From a virus, in IMG/VR virus record IMGVR_UViG_3300027782_000054, positions 1 to 64,000 of that record: 64,000 bases of DNA. One strand, given 5' to 3'. Of the stretch, positions 23,130 to 32,101 are shown piece after piece. The notes under the pieces were generated by a model. It ran no database searches and was not told the origin of the DNA. It worked only from the letters and a program-made list of their open reading frames with translations. Position 1 is the first letter of the stretch. Each line of letters starts with the position of its first letter. Position numbers and translations under genes: made by a program.

Positions 23130-23804
23130 ATGACTAATCAACCAGCTAAAAGAGGCAGACCTAAAAAGTCAGTAGATCCAAGTGCAGATCTAGCCGCAAT
23201 CAAAGATACTCTTCCTGTAAGAGAACCTCGTTGTAAAATATGTCAGAGTCCTGTCCGTGATCGTATTGAAAGACTTGCTGCTGCTGGCTATGGGGCGACC
23301 TCAATAGCAGAAGAGATTATGGGCATAGACCCAAAGCTTTCCACAAATCTTGATACTCTTAGAAAAAATATTGATAGACATGTTAATTCTCACTTACGTA
23401 TTAGAGAAAAAGCAATCCGTCGTATATTAGAGAATCGTGCAAAGCAGCAAGGAATCTTGATGGAGAATGTTGAGACAGCTTTTATTGATGATAAGAGCTT
23501 ACTTGATATTCTCGTAAGACAAGCTACTGAGCAAGCTGGTGACTCTAATTTCCGTGTTCATATGAAGGATGCTCTTGAGGCAATTAAGATCAAGAAGGAC
23601 ATTGAGTCATCTGAATTCTCAGAACAAATTAAGGTTATGGAAAAACAGCTATGGGCTATCTCCCAGGCTGTTAAAGATGTTATTCCAGAAGAGCTTTATG
23701 CAAAGCTAACATCAAGAGCAAGACAACTATTTGAAGGTGACCTTATTGATCTTCCGTATAAAGAAGAGGCCACTGCTATATCATTTAAGGAGATTGAAGA
23801 ATGA
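23130..23804 (+). CDS. Putative terminase small subunit
   Basis: A 224-residue protein. An AT-hook-like start (KRGRPKK) and one C-x-x-C (RCKICQSPVRDRIERLAAAG) are followed by an HTH-like segment and an H (NIDRHVNSHLR). A long helical region runs to the end. Small terminase subunits bind DNA by an N-terminal HTH and oligomerise by helices, and this gene is two short steps before the large subunit. No sequence signature proves it. Confidence 0.6.
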   Translation: MTNQPAKRGRPKKSVDPSADLAAIKDTLPVREPRCKICQSPVRDRIERLAAAGYGATSIAEEIMGIDPKLSTNLDTLRKNIDRHVNSHLRIREKAIRRILENRAKQQGILMENVETAFIDDKSLLDILVRQATEQAGDSNFRVHMKDALEAIKIKKDIESSEFSEQIKVMEKQLWAISQAVKDVIPEELYAKLTSRARQLFEGDLIDLPYKEEATAISFKEIEE

Positions 23805-24103
23805 AAGATTTAATTGAAGTAACAAAAGAAGAAAAAGTTGCAATCTACAAGCTAACTGAATACCTTAGTTATAAGTGGTCGCACAAGACAGCCAATAGAG
23901 CAAATCTACAAGAGTTCGCCTATGAAGCATCAAGCCGTTATGCAGAGCTAGGTTATATCGTAAATGTTGATATTACTCCAGCACTAGTCGGTGTTGGTCG
24001 TCCAGATATTTCTATCGTGGGTAAGATCAATAACTTAGAAACAGACCATGACCGTATTCGTTATGATGTTAAAAAAGAATATAAGGAAAAAGGTAAGTTG
24101 TAA
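23801..24103 (+). CDS. Small protein of unknown function between terminase genes
   Basis: A 100-residue protein with an alpha/beta pattern (helix ~10-55, then strands NVDITPALVG and DISIVGKI). It overlaps the previous gene by four bases and ends three bases before the large terminase, so it is co-translated with packaging genes. Not recognised; an accessory packaging role is a guess from position. Confidence 0.6.
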   Translation: MKDLIEVTKEEKVAIYKLTEYLSYKWSHKTANRANLQEFAYEASSRYAELGYIVNVDITPALVGVGRPDISIVGKINNLETDHDRIRYDVKKEYKEKGKL

Positions 24104-24106
24104 TCA

Positions 24107-26146
24107 ATGGCGTCTAAGCAATCCTCTGCAGATAAAATTAAGGTTCCAGACCTGCTCAGTATGTTTGAGTCCCAACTTGTCAAGCGCAAGGTGGGTATTG
24201 TGGAGTTTGCTCATTCACCAGAATTCTGTGGTAAGCCTCTCTACCCTCGACAAAGAACTCTTTTAAAGCTTATCTTTCTAGAAGATCTAGACAGTTATGA
24301 TAAAAAAGTTATTGATGAATGGATTAAATCATCAAAAGAGGGTGGAGAGGTTACCATTTCTCCTGGCATATATGACAGATATGATTATCTAAGGGATCTT
24401 AACTTTCCTCATTTCCGTCAGATCCAATTAGTTGGTGGACGCCGTTCTAGCAAGGGCCATATAACTGGCCTAGCTACAGCAAAGAAAATCTATGACCTTA
24501 CTCTCATTGATAATGTTGGCGAACACTATGGTATCGACGTAGATAAGGATGTTTATATTCAAGTAGTAGCCAACTCTAAAGAGCAGGCTAAGGCCATGCA
24601 ATTTGCAGACTCTACGAACTGGCTCCTTGCTTGCAAGTCAATTGCAGATCAAGGTCTTATTTCAAAGCTATTGGCAGAAACTACATCTATTTTCACACCA
24701 TACGATAAACAGAGAGTATTAAAGATTGAGTCTCAGCAAGGTAAGATTGATAAAGATCTTGCAAAGATTCGCCTACAGGCTCAGGGGACTAACTCTCGTA
24801 CCCTTCGTGGTCAGGCAGCTATTGCCTATATCTTTGATGAGTTTGCTCACTTTCTTTCAGGAGAGTCTAATATGTCTGCTGAAGAGGTATATAAAGCCGC
24901 TACGCCATCATTAGCTCAGTTTGGTAAAGATGCTATGATTTTCACCAATTCATCTCCATATACAGAAATTGGGATGTTCTTTACTTTATATAATCATTCA
25001 TTGCAACTGGACCCACCAGTGATTGGTAAGCCAGTTTATCCCGATATGTTAATGTTGCAATATCCTTCATGGGAGCTTTACAAAGACTGGGATAATGATC
25101 CATTGTATAAATGGAAGGGTGCCATCATGGTATCCCCAGATGTCTCCGATGAATTACTCGCTAACTCAGATGAACGAATTAAATCACAACAAGCTCGTTT
25201 TGAGGAAATGGCTAACCCAGAATCATTCGCTGTAGAATATAGAGCCAGATTCGCCAAGGTAATCGATGCCTTCTTAAATCCGGAAATGGTAGATAGGGCA
25301 TTTGATCCTGAATTTACTAAGTCAAAGGTTGGCCGTTATATTGATACAGAGTATGGCGCAAAGATGTTTTCTATGTATAAGGCACATGGAGATCCTTCCT
25401 CAGTTGTAGCTAACTTCGGTATAGCTGTTGCACATATTGAAGAAGTAGAGGAAGAGATGCCAGATCGTAATGGTGGAATGTTCCTTATGAAGGTTCCTCA
25501 TGTTGTATTTGATCTCGTAGATGCCTTCTATCCAGAAGATTTCGAAGAGAAGACTATTGACTGGATGCAAGTTGTCCCCCAAATTGGTAAGCTTATTAAC
25601 GCTTTCCGTCCTATTGAATGGACATTCGATCAATTCGATTCTAATTTTGCTATTCAACAACTAAATTCTGATATTGGTAATATGGGAATCACAGAGACTC
25701 AGGTATACATGAAGACCGCCAATGCTGCAAATAACAAGAGACGCGCTATGAATTTCAAAGCTGCCCTTAATCTTGGTCGTATCCATATCCCCCATCCTAC
25801 CTATCCAAGCGATAAATCTAACAAAAAGTCACTTGAGCTTGTCAGACAGGAGCTTAAGTTCCTTCAAGATAAGAATGGTCGTATTGATAAACAGGAAATT
25901 GGCCCAGTGAGGACCAAAGATATTGCAGACTGTTTAATGGAATGCGTAGACTTCTTAATTGGAGACAGCTTAACAATCAATATGTTCACTCAGTCTAGAC
26001 CAGAATTTGGTAGTGCTAGTGGATATGGTATTGGTAAGCATCAAGACAGCCCATTCTCTTCATTCTATGAAGCGTCTAGGCTAAATCAGAAGCATGATCT
26101 GGCCCGTGGAGGAAGATTTTTCAATAAAAGAGAAAGACCACGTTAA
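24107..26146 (+). CDS. terL: Terminase large subunit
   Basis: A 679-residue packaging motor. Walker A-like GGRRSSKGH (110-118), Walker B YIFDEFAHF (D244, E245) and the coupling motif IFTNSSPYTE are clear. The C-terminal nuclease lobe shows VFDLVDAFYPED and WTFDQFDSNFAIQQL, typical of the RNase H-like terminase nuclease (including a late DCLMECVDFL). The motor cuts concatemers and pumps DNA through the portal. Length is at the upper end for TerL. Its C-terminal ~50 residues are basic and glycine-rich. Confidence 0.9.
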   Translation: MASKQSSADKIKVPDLLSMFESQLVKRKVGIVEFAHSPEFCGKPLYPRQRTLLKLIFLEDLDSYDKKVIDEWIKSSKEGGEVTISPGIYDRYDYLRDLNFPHFRQIQLVGGRRSSKGHITGLATAKKIYDLTLIDNVGEHYGIDVDKDVYIQVVANSKEQAKAMQFADSTNWLLACKSIADQGLISKLLAETTSIFTPYDKQRVLKIESQQGKIDKDLAKIRLQAQGTNSRTLRGQAAIAYIFDEFAHFLSGESNMSAEEVYKAATPSLAQFGKDAMIFTNSSPYTEIGMFFTLYNHSLQLDPPVIGKPVYPDMLMLQYPSWELYKDWDNDPLYKWKGAIMVSPDVSDELLANSDERIKSQQARFEEMANPESFAVEYRARFAKVIDAFLNPEMVDRAFDPEFTKSKVGRYIDTEYGAKMFSMYKAHGDPSSVVANFGIAVAHIEEVEEEMPDRNGGMFLMKVPHVVFDLVDAFYPEDFEEKTIDWMQVVPQIGKLINAFRPIEWTFDQFDSNFAIQQLNSDIGNMGITETQVYMKTANAANNKRRAMNFKAALNLGRIHIPHPTYPSDKSNKKSLELVRQELKFLQDKNGRIDKQEIGPVRTKDIADCLMECVDFLIGDSLTINMFTQSRPEFGSASGYGIGKHQDSPFSSFYEASRLNQKHDLARGGRFFNKRERPR

Positions 26147-26207
26147 AAATACATATATTTGCACGTTTGCCGTTATAAATAAATGATATATATCAAAGGA
26201 AACTTTC

Positions 26208-27659
26208 ATGTTTGTAGAAGAGACTAATAAAATTTTCGTTGTGGAGGACAACAGAGTAGTGGAGTCTTTTGTAAAACAAGCCTATTATGGCAGCTGCCCG
26301 CATCCTGATTGTGAGGAGCATGGCGCTACAAAGTACGACATTAAGAAGAACGAAAATTGCAAGTCTTGTAATACAAGTATGAAGGTAGAGTTCCCTAAAG
26401 GCAAAACTCCAAAGAAAGATTCTGAGGACAAAGAAACATCCTCTGATAAAGACGAACCTATGACAACTTCTTCTAAAACAGCAGCTGGTTTCCTTGGTGA
26501 AGTCCCTGAATGGGAAGACACTCCTGGCCTAAGTCAAGAAGCTCCCATCCCAGGTAGCGTTCCACAACCTAGACAACCTAATGAAGAAGACAATGTCCAT
26601 GATTGGCGCGTACAAAGATTGACTCAAATGGGATTTGACCCACAGAAAGCATTAGGGCTTGCTTCTAATCCAAATATAGACTTACATCAGGCGGAAAATA
26701 TGATAAACAATGGAGCTACTCCAGATCAAATTGAGAGAGTCCTTTCAAGGGTCGCTGCAGAAGAAGCCCCGGCCATGTCTTCAGACGAAGAAGAAGAAGA
26801 GTGGAAGGAAGACGAGGAAGCAGAGACTTCTTCAGAAGATACTTCTTCTGAAAAGAAGGGTCTTGGCAAGGGATCTAGAGTTTCTCATCGTGAAAAAGAA
26901 GGAACTGTTATTAGCATGGTCCCTGGTATTTATGGTGACACCTTTGGAGTTAAGTTCGATGATGGAAAGGTTGCCGAGTTCCTAAGTGAACAATTAACTG
27001 CTGTTGAGAGCGAAAAGACAATTTACCTTTCTTCTATTGAAGAAATTGTTTCTGATCATATTGAATACGATCTAGCTCCTGCCAATACTCTAGACGAACT
27101 AGAGGGCAAGACAAGAGTTGCTCGCTCATTAAATCTTCGCGCCAAGGGTCTTATTGTTGGAAGCAAGATCTCAATGAATGAAAGAGTCCAGCTTGATAAT
27201 ATCATCACTTCTACATCAGCCGATATTCGTGACTTCAATGAAGGCACAAGTCATCTGCAAGAGATTGAAGCTGAAGCATACCTTGCTCGTTCACCCAAGT
27301 ATAAGATTAATGATGAGTTCATTGGATGGGGTTCACAAGCTCGTACAAAGACTGATGAAGATGTCTCATGGCTCAATGATGTTGATACAGAATTTGATAT
27401 TACTTCTGATCCTAAGTTGATCGCCATCGCTTCTAATTCTGTTGGTAGCCTAACAAGAGAACAGCTTGAAAATGCTGATTTCATGAAGGAAGTCCATTAC
27501 TACTCTGCTCTTAATCTTCCTGCCGAAGCTTCTCCTCGCCTTGCCTCCTTCATGAAGGAAGCTGCTAAGATGAGACTAGAAGAACCAATTCAATCAATCG
27601 CCAAACAAGCCAGTGTCGAGTCATTTGATGATGTAGACGATGCTGCACTCTACATGTAA
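26208..27659 (+). CDS. Head-region protein with zinc ribbon, UBA-like and SH3-like segments
   Basis: A 483-residue protein, not recognised as a whole. Residues ~30-58 hold a zinc site (CPHPDCEEH, then CKSCNT). Residues ~135-170 (RLTQMGFDPQKALGLAS, LHQAENMI) match the M-G-F...A-L...A spacing of UBA domains. Residues ~220-265 (GLGKGSRVSHREKEGTV, then GVKFDDGKVAEF) look like an SH3-like barrel. Acidic linkers separate them and the C-terminal half is helical. AAAGGAAA precedes the ATG. Its place between terminase and portal suggests a virion or scaffold role. Confidence 0.6.
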   Translation: MFVEETNKIFVVEDNRVVESFVKQAYYGSCPHPDCEEHGATKYDIKKNENCKSCNTSMKVEFPKGKTPKKDSEDKETSSDKDEPMTTSSKTAAGFLGEVPEWEDTPGLSQEAPIPGSVPQPRQPNEEDNVHDWRVQRLTQMGFDPQKALGLASNPNIDLHQAENMINNGATPDQIERVLSRVAAEEAPAMSSDEEEEEWKEDEEAETSSEDTSSEKKGLGKGSRVSHREKEGTVISMVPGIYGDTFGVKFDDGKVAEFLSEQLTAVESEKTIYLSSIEEIVSDHIEYDLAPANTLDELEGKTRVARSLNLRAKGLIVGSKISMNERVQLDNIITSTSADIRDFNEGTSHLQEIEAEAYLARSPKYKINDEFIGWGSQARTKTDEDVSWLNDVDTEFDITSDPKLIAIASNSVGSLTREQLENADFMKEVHYYSALNLPAEASPRLASFMKEAAKMRLEEPIQSIAKQASVESFDDVDDAALYM

Positions 27660-27667
27660 GGATTAAA

Positions 27668-28438
27668 ATGGATATCTATACTTCAGACGAATTCCAAAAG
27701 AAAGCTAATAAGCAAGCTCTAATCCTTGCTCGTACACGCTACAATGAATTGATTGCTCCATTTGTCAAGAACTCAAGTTCAAGATTTGAGTACGCCAAGA
27801 ATGATATTGAAAAGATCGTTCTAGCTGCCGTTGAACAATTTGATGCAGATGCTAACTATGTTCGTTCTAATCTTCGTGCAGTAATTGCAGAAGAATCAGA
27901 TAATAAGCGCACAATGGAAAAGGGTCTTGGCGTTGACGGAGAAGCCGTCAAGGAAGACCTAACAAATGCCGGGAAGTCATACACTGGCTTTGGTGATGGC
28001 AAGGGCGATGCAAAAGACAAGGGTCTTGGTGTTGAAGGTGAGAAGGGTGGCGAAGAAGCCACTTCTGAACCTAAGTCAGAGAGCGTTAATTTTGACAAGA
28101 ATGATGCCGAGAACGAGGATGCTGTCGAAGGTTTCGGTGGAGGTCCTGAAAGCCCATCATCTGAAGTCAAAGATCCAAGCGAAAGACCTGACGAATCCAT
28201 TGAAGAGACAGATATTTCTTACCACAATGGCCCAGTCCTTGAAAAGGAAATTCGTGGCCCATCTGCTGGTGGCCCTGGCAAAAAGCATGAGCTAAAAGAA
28301 GATACTTTCAAGTGGACAAAGGTTGAAGATCGCCTAATTGTTAGCACGAAGGAGTCGTCTTGCTGCGATAGTGATTGCTCCAGTTGTAGCTGTGGCGGTA
28401 GTTGCGGTAGCGATTGCCCTTGTAAAAAAAAAGTCTAG
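27668..28438 (+). CDS. Head-region protein with cysteine-rich tail; possible frameshift donor
   Basis: A 256-residue protein. The N-terminal ~80 residues are helical (EFQKKANKQALILARTRYN). A long acidic, glycine-rich disordered part follows. The end (CCDSDCSSCSCGGSCG, then CPCKKKV) holds ten cysteines in ~20 residues, like a metallothionein. The stop TAG comes four bases after a run of nine A. A -1 shift on that run would join the downstream 395-residue frame. Function unknown; likely a virion component from position. Confidence 0.65.
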   Translation: MDIYTSDEFQKKANKQALILARTRYNELIAPFVKNSSSRFEYAKNDIEKIVLAAVEQFDADANYVRSNLRAVIAEESDNKRTMEKGLGVDGEAVKEDLTNAGKSYTGFGDGKGDAKDKGLGVEGEKGGEEATSEPKSESVNFDKNDAENEDAVEGFGGGPESPSSEVKDPSERPDESIEETDISYHNGPVLEKEIRGPSAGGPGKKHELKEDTFKWTKVEDRLIVSTKESSCCDSDCSSCSCGGSCGSDCPCKKKV

Positions 28439-28506
28439 CAAAAAAAACTGATTCTCAATATAAAACCTACCTCTCTTCTGAAGAAGGAAATAAACCTACC
28501 TCTGGA
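28424..28506 (+). other. Candidate -1 frameshift (or slippage) site joining two frames
   Basis: Nine A then G at 28424-28433 in codons AAA AAA AAA GTC TAG. Moving back one base enters the frame of the next gene, which is open through all 25 codons between the run and its first ATG at 28507. That ATG has no ribosome site at normal distance and no other start codon exists in the interval. A second A8 run follows at 28440-28447. A sequencing error in the homopolymer would look the same. Confidence 0.5.
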
Positions 28507-29694
28507 ATGAAATCTGCTGCTGCCCGTGCTTTGAAATGGCATGAAGAAGGCAATAAGGGTGGCACAAGCATTGGACTAGGCCGCGCTCATCAAATTGTAA
28601 ATGGCGAGAATTTGAGTAATAGTACGGTAAAAAGAATGCATTCATTCTTTGCTCGCCATGCAGTAGATAAAAAAGCTCCTGGCTTTAATTCTGGGCCAGA
28701 GTTTCCTTCCCCAGGCCGTGTTGCATGGGATCTATGGGGTGGAAATTCAGGAGCTTCCTGGTCAAAAGCTAAAGCTGCACAAATGGATAAAAGTTCTTCG
28801 TTAGAAAAACAAACATTTGCTCAAATAGGCCAGCCCATAACTGGTTATGGACCAAGCAATGGAGATAATCCAAATGATGAAGCTAATCCACTTGTTGGAA
28901 CTAAAATCTGTCCTTCTTGCAATACAGTGAATGAATCAGAGGCAACGCAGTGTGCAAACATTTCCTGTGGAAAGTCATTGACAAATCAAACACTGGCTGC
29001 TACAAAAACCGCTGAACTTCCTGGTGAACCACAGGGATCAGTTCCCAATGGTGCAGAAATGCCCATGAACAATGCTCCCAATCCTGCTATGATGGGCGAG
29101 AACGTCAGTGATGAGAACAAATCACTACAAGACCCAAAGGCTTTAGCTCGTATCACAGTAGCCAATGAAAGTGCTGCTAAAGAATTCTCTCAAGTAGATA
29201 AACTTGAGAATGCTCCGGAAGTTAAAAAACTTATCTCACAGAAATATCATCTTCCAGAAGAATATCTTGATCATCATCTAGTTGTAGAAGCTACGTTTGG
29301 AGACAGCATCGCCATCAATGGTCAGATGAAGGTAGAAGGAATAGATACTGAAACTCTATCTGAAGTTCATGTTGATCAACAATTCATTGAAGAGGGCGAT
29401 TCTTTAACTGAGGTCAAAAAGGGAGCATCTGTTCCTCTTAAGCTCATTATTAAAAAAATAATGAAAGAAGAGAATATGGATGAAATTACTGCGATGAATT
29501 CCCTAAAAGATTCATGGGCAGGAGAAAGTCCTCCTCTTGAGATGAAAGTTCTTGTTCAAGGATCATTAAGGTATTTCCTCCCAATAGAAGCTGTTGGGCA
29601 ACAACAAACAGAGTCTCCATTCCAGCAACAACAAAGACCAGAAGATGTAATGGATCAGGAATACAATCAAGTCCCTGAACAACCTGCTCACTAA
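28507..29694 (+). CDS. Head-region protein with conserved phage N-terminal domain and zinc ribbon
   Basis: A 395-residue frame. Residues 1-95 (MKSAAARALKWHEEG, then RMHSFFARHAVD, GRVAWDLWGGNSGASW) form a domain I have seen in other phage virion or protease-associated proteins; no name is certain. The domain seems to begin before the ATG, since the preceding codons read K-P-T-S-G. A zinc ribbon (CPSCNTVNESEATQC, later C) lies near 135-155. The second half has repeated strands and a Q-rich tail. It may be expressed only by frameshift from the upstream gene. Confidence 0.65.
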   Translation: MKSAAARALKWHEEGNKGGTSIGLGRAHQIVNGENLSNSTVKRMHSFFARHAVDKKAPGFNSGPEFPSPGRVAWDLWGGNSGASWSKAKAAQMDKSSSLEKQTFAQIGQPITGYGPSNGDNPNDEANPLVGTKICPSCNTVNESEATQCANISCGKSLTNQTLAATKTAELPGEPQGSVPNGAEMPMNNAPNPAMMGENVSDENKSLQDPKALARITVANESAAKEFSQVDKLENAPEVKKLISQKYHLPEEYLDHHLVVEATFGDSIAINGQMKVEGIDTETLSEVHVDQQFIEEGDSLTEVKKGASVPLKLIIKKIMKEENMDEITAMNSLKDSWAGESPPLEMKVLVQGSLRYFLPIEAVGQQQTESPFQQQQRPEDVMDQEYNQVPEQPAH

Positions 29695-29696
29695 AA

Positions 29697-29963
29697 GTGT
29701 TACATAAAATTAATCTACATAAAAAAGAATTAAATTTTATCTGTTGTGAAATATGCGGGTATGATAAGTATGTTACCCGTCATAGAATAAGGCCCGGTAA
29801 AAAGGGTGGAAGGTATGCTCCAGAAAATGTAATAGGATTATGCCCTAACTGTCACATAGAGGCAGAGCTTAAATTAATTTCTCCATTAACACTATTAAGC
29901 ATAATTTATGATAGAATAAAGAAAGAAAGAGAAAATATTTTAAGCTGTAGAGGTCGTAGTTGA
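29697..29963 (+). CDS. Small HNH endonuclease-like protein
   Basis: An 88-residue protein. FICCEICGYDK, TRHRIRPGKKGG, YAPENVIGLCPNCHIEAE give the zinc cysteines and the H-N-H order (RHRI...N...H). These small HNH proteins are common mobile nicking enzymes in phages and can also assist terminase. Start GTG at 29697 is the first in frame, with no clear ribosome site; a later start is possible. The low-GC, lysine-rich composition hints at mobility. A promoter overlaps its end. Confidence 0.72.
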   Translation: MLHKINLHKKELNFICCEICGYDKYVTRHRIRPGKKGGRYAPENVIGLCPNCHIEAELKLISPLTLLSIIYDRIKKERENILSCRGRS

Positions 29964-29987
29964 CATTAGAATAATCTAGTGTATAAT
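29960..29987 (+). promoter_or_regulatory. Promoter upstream of the portal gene
   Basis: TTGACA, 16 bases and TATAAT, both perfect. The -10 box is followed directly by ATGAAAACAAGGTAA, a four-codon mini-frame whose AAGG forms part of the ribosome site for the portal ATG at 30005. Unlike the leaderless promoters, this one leaves room for a short leader. Confidence 0.8.
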
Positions 29988-30004
29988 ATGAAAACAAGGT
30001 AAAG

Positions 30005-32077
30005 ATGGCGGATTTTTTAAACGGAGGAGAGTTACACAAGTATCGCTCAAGTGCGCTACATACTCCTCGTATACCTAGAAATGTTCTTACATCCCAAAAG
30101 GATGATAAGCTTTTTGAACAGGTTGATGATCATAATCGTAAATTAGCCGGTGAATTCGCTAATAAGCGCAATAATCGTAAGACAGCCTCTGCTATGAGAA
30201 AACTGTCTGGGTACTCATCTACTGCTGTAGGTGGCGATGTATTTGCAGCTATTCCTCGTTTCTATTCACCACTTGAATACTTTGAACAGACACAGATCCC
30301 TTATGACATTAACAATAAGAAGCATCGTTTTGAACTTTATAAGTGGCTTGATCTTTTCTATAGGACTCATTATCTTATTCCTATTCTTGTTGATATTTTC
30401 ACTCGCTTCCCTCTTGTCGGAGTTGATTTCTTTGGCCCCGATGAGGAATTAAATAATTTCTACCATGAGCTATTCTTTGATCGCCTAGACTATGAACAGT
30501 TCATGGTGGATATGGGTCGTGAATACTGGACTCTAGGTCAGTCATTCCCAATGGGTACCTTTAATGAAACCCTTGGTATCTGGGAATCAGAAGAACTTAT
30601 TGACCCAACTCTTGTCGATGTAAAGCGTTTCCCCATTATTGGTGGAGAGCAATTCTTTATCGTTCCTCCTAAGGAACTTGTAGACCTTGTTAAGAACCGT
30701 AGACCTGCTCCTCAGTTCGCTCTTCTTGAGAAGAACTATCCGGAGCTTATTCCGTTCTTAATGAATGGTCGCAACATTCCGATCTCTAATGTTCTAATGA
30801 AGCAAGTTGCTTTCAAGGCTTCACCAAGAGATCTTTATGGAACTCCCATCCTTCTTCGCGCATTAAGAACACTTATGCATGAAGAGAAGCTACTCGCATC
30901 ACAGGATGCTATTGCTGAACGTCTCTATTCACCACTTATTCTTGCCAAGCTTGGTGTTCAGGAGATGGGCGCAAATAGAATGCCATGGATTCCTGGTCCT
31001 CAGGAAATCTCTTCATTCCGTAACGATCTTGATATTGCTCTCTCATCAGACTTCCGTTTGATCGTCCACCATTTTGGCATTGATATTCAGAACGTCTTTG
31101 GTCGTGAACAGATGCCTCGTCTTGATAACGACTTTGATCGTATTGAGAAGCGCATCATGCAATCATTCGGAGTCAATCCAAATCTCTTGAGTGGTGGTAA
31201 CGCATCTACGCCTTACGCATCATCTGCTCTACAGGCTGAATTCTTGAATCAGATGCTTCGCACCTATCAGAATTTCCTCAAGAAGCATTACAAAGAACGC
31301 GCACTTATTGTTGCTGAAGCTCAAGGTCATTATGCATATGAGAAGCGTGGAGATACTCGCGTACCGATCATGGAAGAAGTTCTTATCTATGATGAGGAAG
31401 GTAATCAGCGCATTGAAAGACGCAAGAAGCTTATGATCCCTGAGATGAGAATGAAAACTCTTGACCTTCGTGACGAAGCAACTCAACGTCAGTTCCTCAC
31501 ATCACTTAGACAACAGGGTGTTCCGATCCCAGATCAAGATATTACAATGGGTATGCATTACGACTTCACAGAGTCTCTCAATAAATTCAGCGATGAGACA
31601 GTTAAGAAGACTATCGCAACTCAACAGGCTAAGGTTCGTGCCTACAATATCCTTGTCGCTATGAATCTACCTGTCCCACCAGACCTCCTTGCAGAAATGC
31701 AGGTTGCTGGACTTGCCCCTGCCGGTCAGCAAGGCGTCCCAGGAAGTCCTCCACAAGGACCACCAGCAGGACAGCAACCCGGTGGTGCCGGAGGTGCCGC
31801 AGGTGGGCCAGGAGGTCCTCCTGCAGGTGGAGGCGGTGGAGGCATCCCTATGCCCCCAGTTCCTACAGACCTAGGTGGATACAATCCTGAACGTGGCAAC
31901 GTGCCTGAGCAGTCTACTGAGAGGCTCCCAGGGCCAGGAGGAACTAATGCTCCTGCTGCACCGAAGGCTGCTTCCTACAAAACATCTAACTTTGACCTAC
32001 CAAGAGCTAAGTCTATTCCTAAAATTGAGTTCCTCCATACGTGGCAACTTGATGATGAAGAAGACTTGACAGACTAG
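30005..32077 (+). CDS. Portal protein
   Basis: A 690-residue protein. The portal core is recognisable by layout: a clip/stem region, DLYGTPILLRALRTLMHEEK (typical of portal proteins), and QSFGVNPNLLSGGNASTPYASS, the segment seen in many large-phage portals. The last ~150 residues carry a long Gly/Pro/Gln-rich linker (~550-620) and a short conserved tail. The portal forms the dodecameric DNA gate at the capsid vertex. AAGG precedes the ATG. Downstream comes metabolism, not capsid genes, so the head cluster is split. Confidence 0.82.
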   Translation: MADFLNGGELHKYRSSALHTPRIPRNVLTSQKDDKLFEQVDDHNRKLAGEFANKRNNRKTASAMRKLSGYSSTAVGGDVFAAIPRFYSPLEYFEQTQIPYDINNKKHRFELYKWLDLFYRTHYLIPILVDIFTRFPLVGVDFFGPDEELNNFYHELFFDRLDYEQFMVDMGREYWTLGQSFPMGTFNETLGIWESEELIDPTLVDVKRFPIIGGEQFFIVPPKELVDLVKNRRPAPQFALLEKNYPELIPFLMNGRNIPISNVLMKQVAFKASPRDLYGTPILLRALRTLMHEEKLLASQDAIAERLYSPLILAKLGVQEMGANRMPWIPGPQEISSFRNDLDIALSSDFRLIVHHFGIDIQNVFGREQMPRLDNDFDRIEKRIMQSFGVNPNLLSGGNASTPYASSALQAEFLNQMLRTYQNFLKKHYKERALIVAEAQGHYAYEKRGDTRVPIMEEVLIYDEEGNQRIERRKKLMIPEMRMKTLDLRDEATQRQFLTSLRQQGVPIPDQDITMGMHYDFTESLNKFSDETVKKTIATQQAKVRAYNILVAMNLPVPPDLLAEMQVAGLAPAGQQGVPGSPPQGPPAGQQPGGAGGAAGGPGGPPAGGGGGGIPMPPVPTDLGGYNPERGNVPEQSTERLPGPGGTNAPAAPKAASYKTSNFDLPRAKSIPKIEFLHTWQLDDEEDLTD

Positions 32078-32094
32078 CTAATCTACGCTAGTAT
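32066..32094 (+). promoter_or_regulatory. Promoter inside the end of the portal gene
   Basis: TTGACA, 17 bases and TAGTAT, overlapping the last codons of the portal gene. A GTG start follows 7 bases after the -10 box with no ribosome site. Confidence 0.65.
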
Positions 32095-32101
32095 TCCTGT
32101 T

